This document shows, in pieces, positions 10,902-30,675 of a stretch of DNA of 64,000 bases (positions within the stretch are counted from its first letter, which is position 1; each line of letters begins with the position of its first letter). The stretch spans positions 92,677 to 156,676 of the forward strand of contig QANU01053167.1 of assembly GCA_003254905.1 (NCBI GenBank), in the 5' to 3' direction. Below the pieces are notes generated by a model, which saw nothing but the letters and a program-made list of their open reading frames with translations, was not told where the DNA came from and searched no databases. The DNA comes from Nissolia schottii (taxonomy: Eukaryota > Streptophyta > Magnoliopsida > Fabales > Fabaceae). Position numbers and translations under genes: made by a program.

Positions 10902-12342
10902 CAGTTATGCTACATGTACACCCATATATCATACACCATACATACACCCGTATTAGAATACACAAATAACCGTTTCATCCACTCTTTCTCCCACTCTCAC
11001 CAACACGCGCGTGAACTCACGCTTCGTTCTCTTTCTCAAAAAATTTCGTTGTTCATTGCTCGTCGTCCTCTTCGACCCCGACGTTCTCTTCGACCTCGTC
11101 ATTCTCTGTGATTTCATGCACAAGATCTAAGATTTGTTAGAGAGATGAGTGATTGAAGATGTTGCTGCTTGTTATCATATTTTAACTAAAAAAGAAAAAG
11201 TTCAAAAAAAAACCAAAGCATAATTGACAGGAGGAAGGAAAGGAACAAGATATACATAACTTATGTTGTGACCTGTGACCTGTGATAATGTTTGCACATT
11301 CTGCCCATAATGTTTGCACATATGCCCATATAAAGTTTGCACAATTCTGCAGTACATCAAATTCTGCATTTTTATGCATTTGTGACAAACACATAATGCT
11401 TTTATCACATCATCTAATGTTTATTATGGCAATATGTAAAAAATTGTGTCAAAATATTTATAATATTTATGTATTAATTGTTGAAAGGTTGAAAATGTGC
11501 CACAATGCACATCCTCTTACAAAACCTGTGACCTGTGATAATGTTTGCACATACGCCTATTTAATGTTTGCACATATGCCCATATAAAGTTTGCACAATT
11601 CTGCAGTACATCAAATTCTGCATTTTTATGCATTTGTGATACACAAATAATGATTATATTACATAATCTAATATTTAATCATATAGTAAATAAAAATTCA
11701 ATTTGTGTCAACAAATTATAGTGTTTTATGGATTATTTGTTGAAATGTTGAGAATGTGCCAAAATGCACATCATCTCCCTTAACAAAAACATTTCTATGG
11801 CCCTGTGAATAATGTTTGCACATATGTTCACTTAATGTTTGCACATACGCCCATATAAAGTTTGCACATTTTATTTTCTGTGTTATAAAACTTCAGAACA
11901 CTGTAATTTCACAGCAACGTCACCAAATCAAAAACTCTCCATGGAATTCATCAAAAAATGACGAAAAATTGCCACAGATTCTTGTATTATCATTTTCGAT
12001 CACTAACTAAATGAGATTACGATTGTATACGCTTTGATTGTGGAATTGCACTTGCGACTTTGATTTCCATGGAGGATTGTGGTTTCCATGGAGCTCGCGT
12101 TTTGGTTCAGAGGAGGACAGAGGATGTCGATAATGACGACGACAACGGCGACGACGACGACGATGATGAGAGGTTGAAGATGATGGGTGAAAACGACGAC
12201 GCGAACGAGTTCGGGATTGGGCGCGCGCGTTGTGTATAGTTATACGCTATACGTATAATTATCATTAATTGTGCATAAAAATATATAAAAGACTAGTGTA
12301 TATACGGGTGTATGGTTTATGGGTGTACATGGAGCATTTCTG
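10902..12342 (+). mobile_element. MULE-like TIR element E1 (1.44 kb)
   Basis: The left end CAGTTATGCTACATGTACAC and the reverse complement of the right end CAGAAATGCTCCATGTACAC form terminal inverted repeats, continued by CATACA/ACACCC motifs. The 10 bp TTGGTGGAAT flanks both sides (10892-10901 and 12343-12352) as a target-site duplication. The interior (about 11280-11880) has many copies of AA(A/T)GTTTGCACA, often followed by TATGCCCATAT. Near the right end is a GAC/GAT-rich stretch (about 12125-12200). No transposase is seen, so it is non-autonomous. Same orientation as E3 (48760) and opposite to E2 (31873). Confidence 0.88.
11286..11875 (+). repeat. TTTGCACA motif array inside E1
   Basis: Repeated AATGTTTGCACAT and AAAGTTTGCACA motifs lie in two or three larger tandem-like blocks. 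For example CAATTCTGCAGTACATCAAA recurs about 270 bp apart, at about 11342 and 11597. Possible subterminal binding motifs, or satellite-like expansion. Confidence 0.85.
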
Positions 12343-12454
12343 TTGGTGGAATAGGGCACAACTTTGCTCTTGCTCCCACCTTTGAATTTCTCCTATAAAC
12401 TATGAAAGATATACCTGCATGTTTAGCCATCCATGTCCAAAACAAATAGGCACA

Positions 12455-13153
12455 GATAACGTTGAACCCTTCACCGGGGTACATATTGGAAATCCTTCAG
12501 CCATATGCTTGAAAGACTTGACGGTTCCATGGACCGGTGCGCCAATAGGGGCGAGAACCATTCCATATGAACACTTCTGGTGAATCTAGGTGCTCAAGGC
12601 TAGCAGAGAAGCTACCTATGGATGGATCAGAAGGGGTCTTCCATGAGGTGAGTTTTTGCATCTTACCTGTTCTGGGGTTGGAGCCAAGTTTCATGCCTTT
12701 CACAAGCGTATCAGACGGGTACTGGAAGCTCTCCCACAGTGTCATCCCAGTGGTGTTGTCTTTCAAGACAAGGGTTCCGCTATCTAAGAGTTGTGCGGTT
12801 GTGTTGTGAGTGATGTCTGACACATTGGAAGACCAAAGGATCTGTTTCTGTCCATTTAACAACGCCAGGTTCCCATCCTCTGATATGGTGACAACCCCGG
12901 AATTGTCCCTGAGAGGTTTGTTTCTGTTGGCTATCCATATGACATAAGATTTTGATGAGTACCAGATTCCCACATAGCGATTGGTTAAGCTTCCAGGGCT
13001 GAAGAATCCTAGTCTGAAACCACCCGAGCTTAGTGTCTCAGAGTCTTTGATGAATTGGGTAGAGGTAATGAAGTCAGAATAAGCAGAGAATAAGCATATG
13101 CTGGAGTAAAAGACCAAGAAACACAAAAAGTTTTTGTAGAAGTTGAATCCCAT
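12455..13153 (-). pseudogene. S-RLK pseudogene B, lectin half (truncated exon 1)
   Basis: Minus strand. MGFNFYKNF at 13153 is taken as the start because it matches sister copies; an upstream in-frame ATG at 13207 would add 18 non-family residues. It encodes a signal peptide, B-lectin domain (FRLGFFSPGS, YVGIWYSS, WIANRNKPL) and the start of the S-locus glycoprotein region (YWRTGPWNRQVF). An in-frame TGA follows near 12500. Recognisable homology continues to GFNV near 12459 and then stops abruptly. The second half of exon 1, including the PAN domain, is missing. Positions 12353-12454 between it and element E1 are unassigned. Confidence 0.88.
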
Positions 13154-13985
13154 AGCTGAGTCTCTTTGCTGAGTACTGATTATAAGCCAGGCAAAGTGGT
13201 TGGCCATTAATATTTTGAGATGGCATGTTCTATCACAGGCATATATCTGCCACTTCTATTAACTGATTCCCACATTGAACAGTGCCACATTAAAATTCAA
13301 ATAAAAGTAAAAATCCCAGTTTGGCATTAGTTATGATGGTGTTTTTCATTTGAAGTGTGACAAAATAAGAAAACAAATTAAGGCTAACAAGGAAAATGAA
13401 TATATATGGGTGTGTGTGTGTGTGTGTAGAAAGAGACTAGTGAGTGGTGATATGTAGATATAATGTGACTGTCACAAAATATCCAAGGAGGATAGCATAT
13501 TGGCAATAATGTTATAAAATAATTAAATTTTTGACACATATGTTCCAGAGGTTTCGAGCCATCAAGCACTTACACTTTAAATACCAGTGTATGGTTTGGT
13601 TCCAGCGTGTGGATAGATGTCTACAAAGATCATCGAGTTAAGTCCTTTTACAAACTTTTGCATGGTAACTACAATATGTTGGCAAGCATGATTTCTGCTT
13701 TATAAGGCATTGATATGAAGTGAAAAATGAGTGAGACAAAATGCAATGTTCCTGCTATTCTGCCAATAAAAGATTTTAACCAACAAATACAGTTTAGTTC
13801 CACAAAGTACTGAGCCAATTTGAAAAAATGAAAAAGTTGAATTAGGCATGGAGTATGTTGAATACAGCAGCAGACAATAAACTCTATAGTGTTTAAAGAT
13901 ATATATCAGTTGAAAATCTTCAGGTTTACTGAGCAATGAAGTGATTTCAACCATGGCAAAGTCAATATCTGCCATCTTCCTTTCA
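13154..13985. repeat. Second copy of the duplicated S-RLK spacer
   Basis: Matches 7573-8384 with scattered substitutions and indels and includes a (GT)n run near 13407-13428. See the entry at 7573 for shared landmarks. No gene. Confidence 0.8.
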
Positions 13986-14165
13986 AATTTGTGATAGTAA
14001 AGTTGTTGTTGGAATTTGATCTGTGGCTCCGTTGAGATGATCTCCACTTAACATAATCTGCCTTTGGATCTTGAAGGAGGAAAATTAGCAATCTCACTGT
14101 TAAGCATTGAAATGACAGTGGCCATAGTAGGCCTCTCCCTTGCACATTCTTGCACACGGATACAG
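13980..14165 (-). pseudogene. S-RLK pseudogene C (fragment of last exon)
   Basis: The minus strand encodes the end of a kinase, C.QECARERPTM, then [14 protein letters not shown], then frame-broken tail sequence comparable with 8385-8590 of pseudogene B. All upstream exons are absent; homology stops near 14165. It is the truncated third unit of the A-B-C tandem series. Confidence 0.8.
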
Positions 14166-16572
14166 CAGCCCCCGAAAAGTATCCATGCTTCATAGGTCAA
14201 CTATTCAACTCATTGCCTGTATTGCCATATTTGAATCTGCTTTTGTGAGAATCAATATTTAGTCAGAGATGGAACACAAGTAAACAACAGAATATACAGA
14301 AAAATCTTGCTATCCTTTTCATCTTTTTTTTTTTATTTTTTATTTTTTAAATTCTCTGATCCAGTCTAACAGATAAACACACCAAGATCAGGAAAGGTAA
14401 AAAACTTTCATGGAAATTGATATTATTGCCAGACAGAGTGATCCAGAACTGGAATGAAATGTAATATACAAGCCTTCATGTTCCTGCTATACAAAGTCAT
14501 AAACCAAATCCAAAAATAAATAAATAAATAAATGAAAAAATTACAGCTGCAGAATATCAACTCTACAGTGTTGTGCATAAAGAATTAACGTGGTTGGGCT
14601 GAAAGCCTACGTCATCCATGGAGAGAGAGATGAGACGCTTATACAATGCATCACAGGTATTGGAGCATCAATACACTATCAAGATCTATTTTATTTATTT
14701 TTCGATTAAACAAAACTTTGTCCCGGACAAATTTTGATTTTGCATTCTATTAAAATGTGGTCAAACCAAATTTTAAGCATTATTAACCCAATCAAACCAA
14801 GTATATAATACGTGGTTAAACCCGACTATGAATAGTCCAAAATCATAAAAGAAAATCATATTTTTATTAAATGTTTCAACTAGATGTGTACATAGGTTAG
14901 GTTGGGTCAGTTTTGCCTTTACGCAAACCCAACATTATATTTGGATCAGACCAATTTTGAAGACTCAAACCCACTCTAAACTTGAATAAACTCAATCATC
15001 TTTGGCCTGAGTTAAAACTCAGATTTAGACCGAACCCAAAACAGATCAATGTTATCTCAAACCAAAAAAATAAAAAATGACATTCATTAAAAAAAATGAA
15101 GTTAAAAAAATTGCAAATCAACTATTTCATTTATCATTTTGCTTCTTATTTGAATAAGCATCATAGTTCCTACCTAAACACCCATTAATTTTAAATACAA
15201 TAACAAAATGACATAAAATTTCTAATCTTAGCATTCTCATTCAAACTTTCATAGTTTTAGTGTATAACACAAAAAAAAATAGGTGCACTCATTAAGATAC
15301 ATAAACTAAGAAAATTATACATACTTCATGTGTTATGTTTATATTTTCTACACAAAAATATATACATGGTTTAACCACAATAGATTATCTAAAAATGTAG
15401 TACCATAAAATGTACATGGGTTGGGTTGGGTTTGCCTTTACCGAACTCGATCCTATATTTTGACCGGACCAATTTTAAAGACCAAAACCTGACCTTAGAT
15501 TCGAATAGACTCAATCATCTTTAGCTCGAATACTTCGAGCTGATCCGGGGTTAGCGGGCCGGACTAGGTTTTATACACCCGTAGTTTCAATAGTCTTTGT
15601 CCACCATAAGATCTTTACCAATTGATCACGCAAATGCACCGCACACCTGAACTTGGCCGGTGCATAGAAGAAGTTTCCTTCAAGTTAAAATATTTTGTCA
15701 TATCATAATTGTAAGGTCATTTTCCTCTGCATGCAGCAAGCTCCACTCTTTACACTGTAGCAGCTTTTGAGAGCGAGGTGAAGCAAGGTCTTGTAGCAAT
15801 CAATCAAAATGGCATTATAGTCTTTTCAAGTTCTACATTTTGGAATGGGAAACGAAACGATAAGAGTCTGAAAATTCAAAGAAAAGAATTCGGTTGTTCC
15901 CATTTTTTTGACAGGCAGATTACGTTACGGCCATGACATGTTGAGGTAAAGAACAGAAATTTTGTATGTTCCTTGAGCATTGCACATTATGAGATATATT
16001 GATGGAGTTTGTTCAACAAATTTTTCTTTTTTGATCAAAAAAGTTGATATTGAAATAACTTTAAACTTTGTTATTGCGTTGCATTTTATTGAAAAATGTA
16101 ATTTTTTTTAATTGCAAACATTTTCCCCCTTGTTCTAACTATCTTTTAGAAAGAGAAACGTGTTCTTTATACCCACCACACAAAGAACAAGAAAGGGACC
16201 CCCCCCCCCCCCCNTTTCCTAATTAGACAATTGAAAGCTCTATTTGGCTCTTTGTTGAGATCCTTTTCCAGGCACAAGAAAATCCTTAGCATGTGGTAAG
16301 GCACTGGGCAGAGATATGAAGCGGGGCCATTTATGATGATACAGTGCAAATTGGGTTGTCATAATAACATGACTCCGAAAGTAATAACGTCCAAACGAGC
16401 GAAATGCTATACATCAATACTGCATTATTTATTTTCATTTGTATTTGTCTTAATGTCACGTATCTCAGTACTAAAGTCAATAACATATGGGAATGCATAA
16501 TTGAAGGCTATCATTCATGCATCATGATTCATAGAACCTACCTTTAGGATAACTCAAGCACACATCTAAGCA
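14166..16572. other. Intergenic, repeat-bearing, with a poly-C/N defect
   Basis: No gene recognised. Two imperfect direct repeats of about 170 bp (about 14890-15060 and 15405-15580) share GGTTGGGT..., TTTTGCCTTTAC, GACCAATTTT.AAGAC and ACTCAATCATCTTT. They could be the ends of a small retroelement, but no LTR features were confirmed. A poly-C run with one N at 16200-16214 is a sequencing or assembly weak point. Confidence 0.55.
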
Positions 16573-19856
<3,284 letters not shown>

Positions 19857-21477
19857 AAAATCTGAGAGCTCTGGGAATTGTTTTTCGAGGCAGTGAATAT
19901 TAAAACAAAACTAAAAGGGCTAATGGAAGTATTTAAGCCCGCGCCTCTCAGCCCCCTCTTTGTAGTTGAAACACACAGAATTTGTATGACTTTCTCTTGT
20001 TTCTCCCTCTCTCAACATATAGCGAGCAGAGAGCTACATTCGAGAAATTACTTATTTGAAGAGAACCCATTTATCTTTGTTGTATTTAGCTCTGAATATT
20101 TTCTGGCAGAAACAATTAGTGGCACATAACCGTAGCCTATTAGCCTTCCATTTTCTTTAGCCTGATGCTGTTCATTGGTAAATCTTTGCGCTTTAAATGC
20201 TGTATTCATTCTTCATGTTGCAAAGTGTGATTGGTGTCTTGAAAGGATCAAACATTTTGGGGAAGAAGGAATTGAATTTTTTTATTATATTCATTGTCTG
20301 CTGACTTATTTTAGAGTTTAGACCATGGTTGGGGCGTGCTCGACTTACTTCGTACCTTAGCACAAGTACTAAGTAAGCATTCAGCTACCTCTCTCCATAT
20401 AATCTATTAATTAAGTACCAACTCCTATGGCTCTGCATAGATGACTCGTCACAATTGAGCATTTTTGCTTTTCCTAAATTGCTTAATTCATGAATGTTAG
20501 ATATAAATTCATTATCGTTCCTCTCTATTTAACAGTTTAAACTTTCGAAGGAGATAGTTCATAAGTCTGTTTGACCAAGTGGTTCGATCTATGCATTGTC
20601 AGCCCTGGTTGATGATCGCTTAGAAAAGCTAGGAACTTGGAAATTTTTTATGTTTTTAGTACCCAAGGAAACTTAACGGAAATGAATGATTTGATGGACT
20701 TCTGTTTCTTTCTATTTATTTACCTTTTGAAATTAGGCCTTGCTGTTGCTGCTTCAGTTTTGTCCGAAAACATATTTTAGATTCTGCACTTAGAAACTGA
20801 CAAAATCATGCTGCAGCTCATCTGTTGTTCTGAACTGAACTGATATTTTGGTTGCAGTTCTGGCATCCAAAACCAATTCCAACTACTTTGGAACATCCGA
20901 AATCCATTTCTGGTCACAAGTCCCATGACCAGACACGCAACAGTCACAGTTAGTGCGTATACTGTATTTACTCAATTGGTGCAGCTCTAAAGTAAGGTAA
21001 TATAAGAATTTTGTTGCTCTTGCTTCTTGGAACAATAAAAAGTTCTTGCTTTCATTCCTTTATTGTTTGATACATCAGGAAATGCAGTCCACCCTTATCT
21101 CCTAAACCCTCTAAATTCACTGATGTCACAAACAATAAAGAGATCTGAGTAAGAGATGTCTCTGGCTCTAAGAGCAACTAAAAATTTTCCAAACAATATA
21201 TAATGTGCAGAAAACTTTGAAGAATGATACATACAAAGCTTCCAAGATAAGAGCCAATTTTCCTTCTTACATTAGTCCACACAACTATTTTCAACCCTGA
21301 AAAAACAAAAAACCCAGAAGAAGAATTACAATAAAAGGTGACAAAAGAATGCATTACATCACTCCCTAACAATGGCAAACTCATGATGGGCAGGAAAAAA
21401 AAAATCAGAAAACCAAAAATAAATACAAAAAAAGAAGTTACAATCATAATGAAAACAAGATTCACAAAGGTGATTAA
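19857..21477. other. Intergenic DNA downstream of S-RLK 2
   Basis: The first about 250 bp (GGGCTAATGGAAG.ATTTAAG and onward) are related to reversed sequence at about 29330-29470, downstream of pseudogene G. The gene duplication therefore included 3' flank. The rest shows nothing recognisable. Confidence 0.55.
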
Positions 21478-22074
21478 TTAGAGCTCTACATCACAAGGGG
21501 TCCTGTCAAAGCCCTTGGACCTAGAGAAGTGCACCAACACAGGAGAACAAAAGATGCTCAAAGTGCGATGCTGTGACTTCCACAACCCCACCTTGAACCT
21601 TATCCTTGCCTTCAGCAACAAATCCAACTCTATATCCCCTGATGACTTCTCAAGCCTCATGTCCTTAGGCACTCTCCCATACAAGGCCACAGTTTGAGCA
21701 GTGAGCCTCACCTGCAGCTTAGTCACATTCCTGTGTGACTGGAAGAACGCGTTAACCGCGTCATCGGCCAGCGTTTGATCCTCATAGCGGACCGACACCT
21801 TCATGGTGTCATAGTATATGGAGACCCTGTGGTTTGGGTTATAGGCCCTTATGGTGAAGTCAAAGTTAGCATAGAGGTGGTTTGCATCTGTTAAGTTGAA
21901 GTTGTGGATTGCAGCATCCTCCACTGTGTACTCCAAGTGCTTTGGCCTCAGAACAAGCCATGTTATGAGCACAGCTAAACCAAGAAGGATGATCAATGCC
22001 AAGATTATAATGGCGATGCGACAAAGCAGGGTCGGGCGTTTTGCCCTCGTTGCTTGTGGGGGTGGATGAGCCAT
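21478..22074 (-). CDS. NDR1/HIN1-like (LEA_2 domain) membrane protein
   Basis: Single exon, 198 aa, a normal length for the NHL family. There is a short basic N-terminus, one strongly hydrophobic segment (about residues 18-42, IIILALIILLGLAVLITWLV), and then an LEA_2-type beta domain. The latter has the NHL landmarks NFDFTIRAYNPNHRVSIYYD (about 69-88) and PVLVHFSRSKGFDRTPCDVEL-like C-terminus (typical C end of NHL proteins). NHL proteins are plasma-membrane proteins linked to defence and senescence responses; the specific role here is not known. It lies inside the S-RLK cluster, transcribed opposite to S-RLK 2. Confidence 0.92.
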   Translation of the reverse strand: MAHPPPQATRAKRPTLLCRIAIIILALIILLGLAVLITWLVLRPKHLEYTVEDAAIHNFNLTDANHLYANFDFTIRAYNPNHRVSIYYDTMKVSVRYEDQTLADDAVNAFFQSHRNVTKLQVRLTAQTVALYGRVPKDMRLEKSSGDIELDLLLKARIRFKVGLWKSQHRTLSIFCSPVLVHFSRSKGFDRTPCDVEL

Positions 22075-22150
22075 TGTTTGATTTCAAAAGGACGAGTTGA
22101 GTAGAATTCAGGGGAAGTTAGTGTTTGAATGAAGAAGCAAATCCAATGGT

Positions 22151-22164
22151 GTTTATATATATTG
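22151..22164 (-). promoter_or_regulatory. Candidate TATA box of the NHL gene
   Basis: A TATATATAAAC-type element on the minus strand lies about 80 bp upstream of the NHL start codon, a plausible distance for a plant core promoter with a short leader. Confidence 0.5.
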
Positions 22165-24210
22165 ATATGTAGCAGTGTATATAGGATAACATGGGAGCTT
22201 TATTCAATTTAGTTAGCACTTTTTCACTTTCAGAATTTCGTGTATGAAACTCAAGACATCATAGGGATTCTCGTGGCCTTAATATTTGTTCTTTTCTTGA
22301 GATTCAAGGGTCTCCATACATATAGTAACTTACTATCACAAGTAATGTAGCTGTCACTAATAAAGTATAAATTCAAGTGGCTATGGAAAGAGTAATATGC
22401 ACCATTTCACGGTTTTGGTGCATAGAAACATAAATCAAAACAAAAGTATGACATGGCCAAATCAAATCTCTTCCCTCAAGTAATGGTTACCGATGTATGC
22501 TTGTGTGTCAATTTAGTGAATAAATAAAATATGATACCATAACAAGAGAGGATTCCCTTGACTCCAATTCCGATCTTTAACTGCTTATTTATAGTTATTA
22601 TCTCAAATGTGGTGTAAAGATTTCATATGAGTTCCAGCTTTGCCTCCAAGGCATTCCAAAGCTGATGCCTTCCTTGTCTACCCAAGCTCATGAGGTCCAA
22701 AACATATTAACAATCATTTCCTGTAACACCTTTATATTTTGGGTTACCTGTAACCCCTATGTTTACATGCCAATTCCGTTTTACTCAATTTGTGCCCAAT
22801 CATGGCCCAAATAAAGTGGTGTATATATCTGTTATAGTCCAAACTTAAATACGAGATCTAATTATATATGTGCCTAGATACTTACAAATTCACTTATTAC
22901 AAAAGGATTTCGCACCTTCACAATGGCCCTTAAACCCGTGCATGACATATTGCTAGGAAGCCAGTTCCATAACTAATGAGCCATTGAGAAAGAAAGTAAC
23001 CTAACTCTCACGCTTCATGAACACATTAACTCACACAAGACATCATTAAGGGCTTAATAGCGTCATGATGATCTCGGTTACTATTACAAAACATCTCAAC
23101 GAGCATAAGTACAAGAGTCACTCACTCAAAGTATATAAACAAGAATCACATTTATGCTCTGGTACATTTTAACTCTATATCACCTCACGTTATATATACA
23201 TTAACTTGAGCGTGACATTGTTGTTGTCACCGTCATGCTCATTCATTTTAATAGTTCTCAGACATATACTGAGATCAAAGTTACGAGTTGAATTATCACG
23301 GGTAATCTAGATTGCTCATAACAATATATTTTAAGGTTCTTGCTACTTTACATGACATATGTTTACTCTTCCCTAATAATGTATGCCCATCTTCCAAAAT
23401 TCAAAATGGATAGCCACGTCAGAACAAGGACGAAGTCTTTAAGATTAAATAAATGAAAATATTTAAAATAATTATACTTAAAAAATAAAAATTGTTTGAA
23501 TAATAATATTTATTTATTAATTTTTTTTAATAAAAATTATGTTATTATATTTTTATTTATTTATTAAAATTTTCTTTTTATTAGAATTATTTGTGAATAG
23601 CGAGTTGCATGCACCTTGTGTCTAAAGCTAAACTTTTTATGAGATTTTAATTACAAAAGGCAAATAAGATATGAAAGTGTGATAAAAACCAAAGTAGGAG
23701 TGAGATGGATTTAATAATAGTTGAAAAAAATTGTTTTTAGCCATAGTAGGAGAGATGTTGTTTGGAAAGTTCCGTAATGGTATGTGTGCGAGTCTTGTTG
23801 TTGAGAGGGAAGGAAAGAGAAAAAAAAAAGTTTTTGAGGACTTAATCATGATTTTGACCGATAAAAACAAAACTCGCAATCACACTCTAAAAGTAAACAA
23901 ACAATTTAAACCACCAATTTACAGCATTTCTATCTTTTCACAACTGATCCATCGTCATTTTTCCTTTCCGCAATATCTTCAATTTTGACCACAATTTGTT
24001 TAATTACTTTTTCTATTCAAAGTCCAGCAAATTCAACTTCCTTATGCTCCAGCATTTTGAAAGGTTTTTTTTACCTATAAAATTCAATCAATCTATGAAA
24101 CAAGACTGTAATAGTACAGAAGTATAGTTGCATATAAAAGCATCTGTTTAATTTCACCAGCACATGGAATGGCAGCAATTACTATAATGTTAATGATTCC
24201 ATAAATAATG
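22165..24210. other. Intergenic DNA
   Basis: AT-rich. A tract at about 23450-23590 is almost pure A/T with TTATTTATTTA runs. No gene or element recognised on either strand. Confidence 0.5.
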
Positions 24211-27455
<3,245 letters not shown>

Positions 27456-28606
27456 GATCTTGCAGAACCTTGTGTGATCTTAGTACATGTCCAATCAACC
27501 AGCTTTATTCCTTGATTTAACTGAAACTGTTGCTGGAGCATGTATTGTCTTGAATCTTTGATTCTTGAATTGTCCAATTGAAGCAATACCACAACCCTCT
27601 TGCACTGTTCAGCTTGTGAATGAATAGATTGGAACCGCAGATGGTGAAGTCAATTTCACCTTTTTGTCACTAAACAAAAGGACAAGGCAAGTCAATACAC
27701 TTGTTTGTGTCACTGTTTGAGGCAAGGAAAAAATTAGTAGAGGGTGGACTAACCTGATTTTTTAAGGAATAAACAATCACATGAAATGGTTGATTATTAT
27801 CTTTGACTTTCTGAATAATTGTCCCAAGGGGAAGTTGCCTATACATTGACTGTCGGAGACGCACTACATTGACAAGTGGCTAGTTCTAGAAAACCATTTG
27901 TTTTTCAACTAAGTTGCATATTTGTGAAGCATATTTAATGTGTGTTCTATAAACATTATCTACCAATGATTTCTAACTTTATTTTTAATATTATTTTAAA
28001 CATTTTAACTACAAAAGCACGTGTTTTAGGAAAGAAGTCCACAATTTGGTCTGAGAAGAAGCCGCACTTGCTGACTAAGTTGTGCTGCATTGTGTACCAT
28101 AGATGATCATTGACTTCATTAGAGAGGTGAAGAGCAAAAAATAAAGAAGAGCAAGTAAAATAGCAAAGTTATTATTGTTTTCACCCCAAAAGTAATATTA
28201 ATATCAAAGCTAATGGTTCGAACAACGAGACAAATTTGGAACGATGCTGTGATGATATTAATAATTTGCAAATTAGAACCTAGAGGCTTGAAGCATCAAA
28301 GAAACTTCAGCTACCAGGTTCTAAATGATCATTAAAATTCATGGCGCAAAAGAAAAGAGGCTCCATGGAACACGCAAACATAAGTTGATCTTGAATGCAA
28401 GTGCACACTTCAAAGCAAAACTAAAATCTGCATCAAGTCACTAATTTCTACAGCTGTAAGTCCTCAAGTAATACTTCACTCACGTTTTAGCCATGCGTTG
28501 ACTTATAAAATCAACTATGTTGTAGGAAGAGGAGCACTAACTTCTATAACTGATATCAAGCCCACACATGCAGCTTAAGCTAAAACCAAGTTTATGTTAT
28601 AGTTGA
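27456..28606. other. Intergenic DNA upstream of S-RLK 3
   Basis: Presumably contains the promoter of S-RLK 3 (minus strand). No other gene recognised. Confidence 0.5.
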
Positions 28607-28924
28607 CCCATGCAAGGATAAACCAGATTGCTATCCTCAGAGATTGTAACAATCCCACAAGAATTTATTGTTAGTGGCTGGTTTCTGTTAGCTACCCATA
28701 TGGCATTGGATTCAGAGTGATACCGGATTCCCACGTAGCGGTTTGTCGAAAGTTTGAGGGCTGAAGAATCCTAACTTGAAGTCACTGTTATTTGAGCTTA
28801 GTGTTTCAGGGTCTCTGATGAACTTGGCAAATGTAACGGCATCATTAGCATAGCTCAAGCACAGACCAAAGCAGGAAACTGTGAGCAGAACAGCAATCAA
28901 GTTGGTATGATTTCTGAAATCCAT
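28607..28924 (-). pseudogene. S-RLK pseudogene F (5' lectin fragment)
   Basis: Starts MDFRNHTNL, followed by a hydrophobic signal segment, then TFAKFIRDPETLSS and FKLGFFSPQ. A frameshift near 28750 moves the B-lectin sequence (NRYVGIRYHSES, WVANRNQPL, TISEDSNLV) to another frame. Homology ends near 28607. No downstream exons follow, so it is a truncated copy most like S-RLK 3 in orientation and sequence. Confidence 0.85.
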
Positions 28925-29483
28925 AATTATGGTGAGTTCTTTGTTTGGCACATTTCCTTCTTGTGTGCTATTTGGGTTTTCTTATGTTTAAATGATGGTA
29001 TTTTGTAAACCTCAACTGCTCCAAGACAAACATATCTGTGGCTTAGTCATGGAAGTTGGTAGTATGCCAACTGTAGTCTAAAATAAGTCAGCAGGAGATG
29101 ATTTAAAAAAAAAAAAGAAAAAAAAAGGGAAAATTTCAATTCCTTCTTCCCAAAAACTTTGATCCTTACAAGACAACACAGTTGGCAACATGAAGAACGA
29201 ATACATCATCTAAAGCAACAAAATTTACCAATGAACATCAGATGAAAGAAATACAACAAAGATAAATGGGTTCTCTGCAAATGGCCGATAAATGGCACAA
29301 TCTGAGACATAGAGGGGTTGTATCTAAAATTTTAATCCTCCAAGTAATTTCTCAAACGTAGCTCTCAGCTTGCTACATTATCCTCGAGTTGGAATAAGCA
29401 TGCTTAAATCCTTCCATTAGCCCTTTCAGTTTTGCTCTAATATTCACTGTCTTGGGAAACCATTCCTTGAGCTCTTAGTTTCT
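28925..29483. other. Spacer between pseudogenes F and G
   Basis: Includes an A-rich run at about 29105-29128. The part from about 29160 to 29480 is similar, in reverse, to the 3' flank of S-RLK 2 (about 19860-20110). No gene. Confidence 0.5.

Positions 29484-30675
<1,192 letters not shown>

Noticed and set aside
8385..13207. One functional S-RLK with a very large intron joining 12455-13153 to 8385-10008
   Set aside because: The lectin exon has an in-frame stop, lacks its second half and the membrane exon, and no splice donor like that of the intact copies remains. Two halves of a broken gene fit better.
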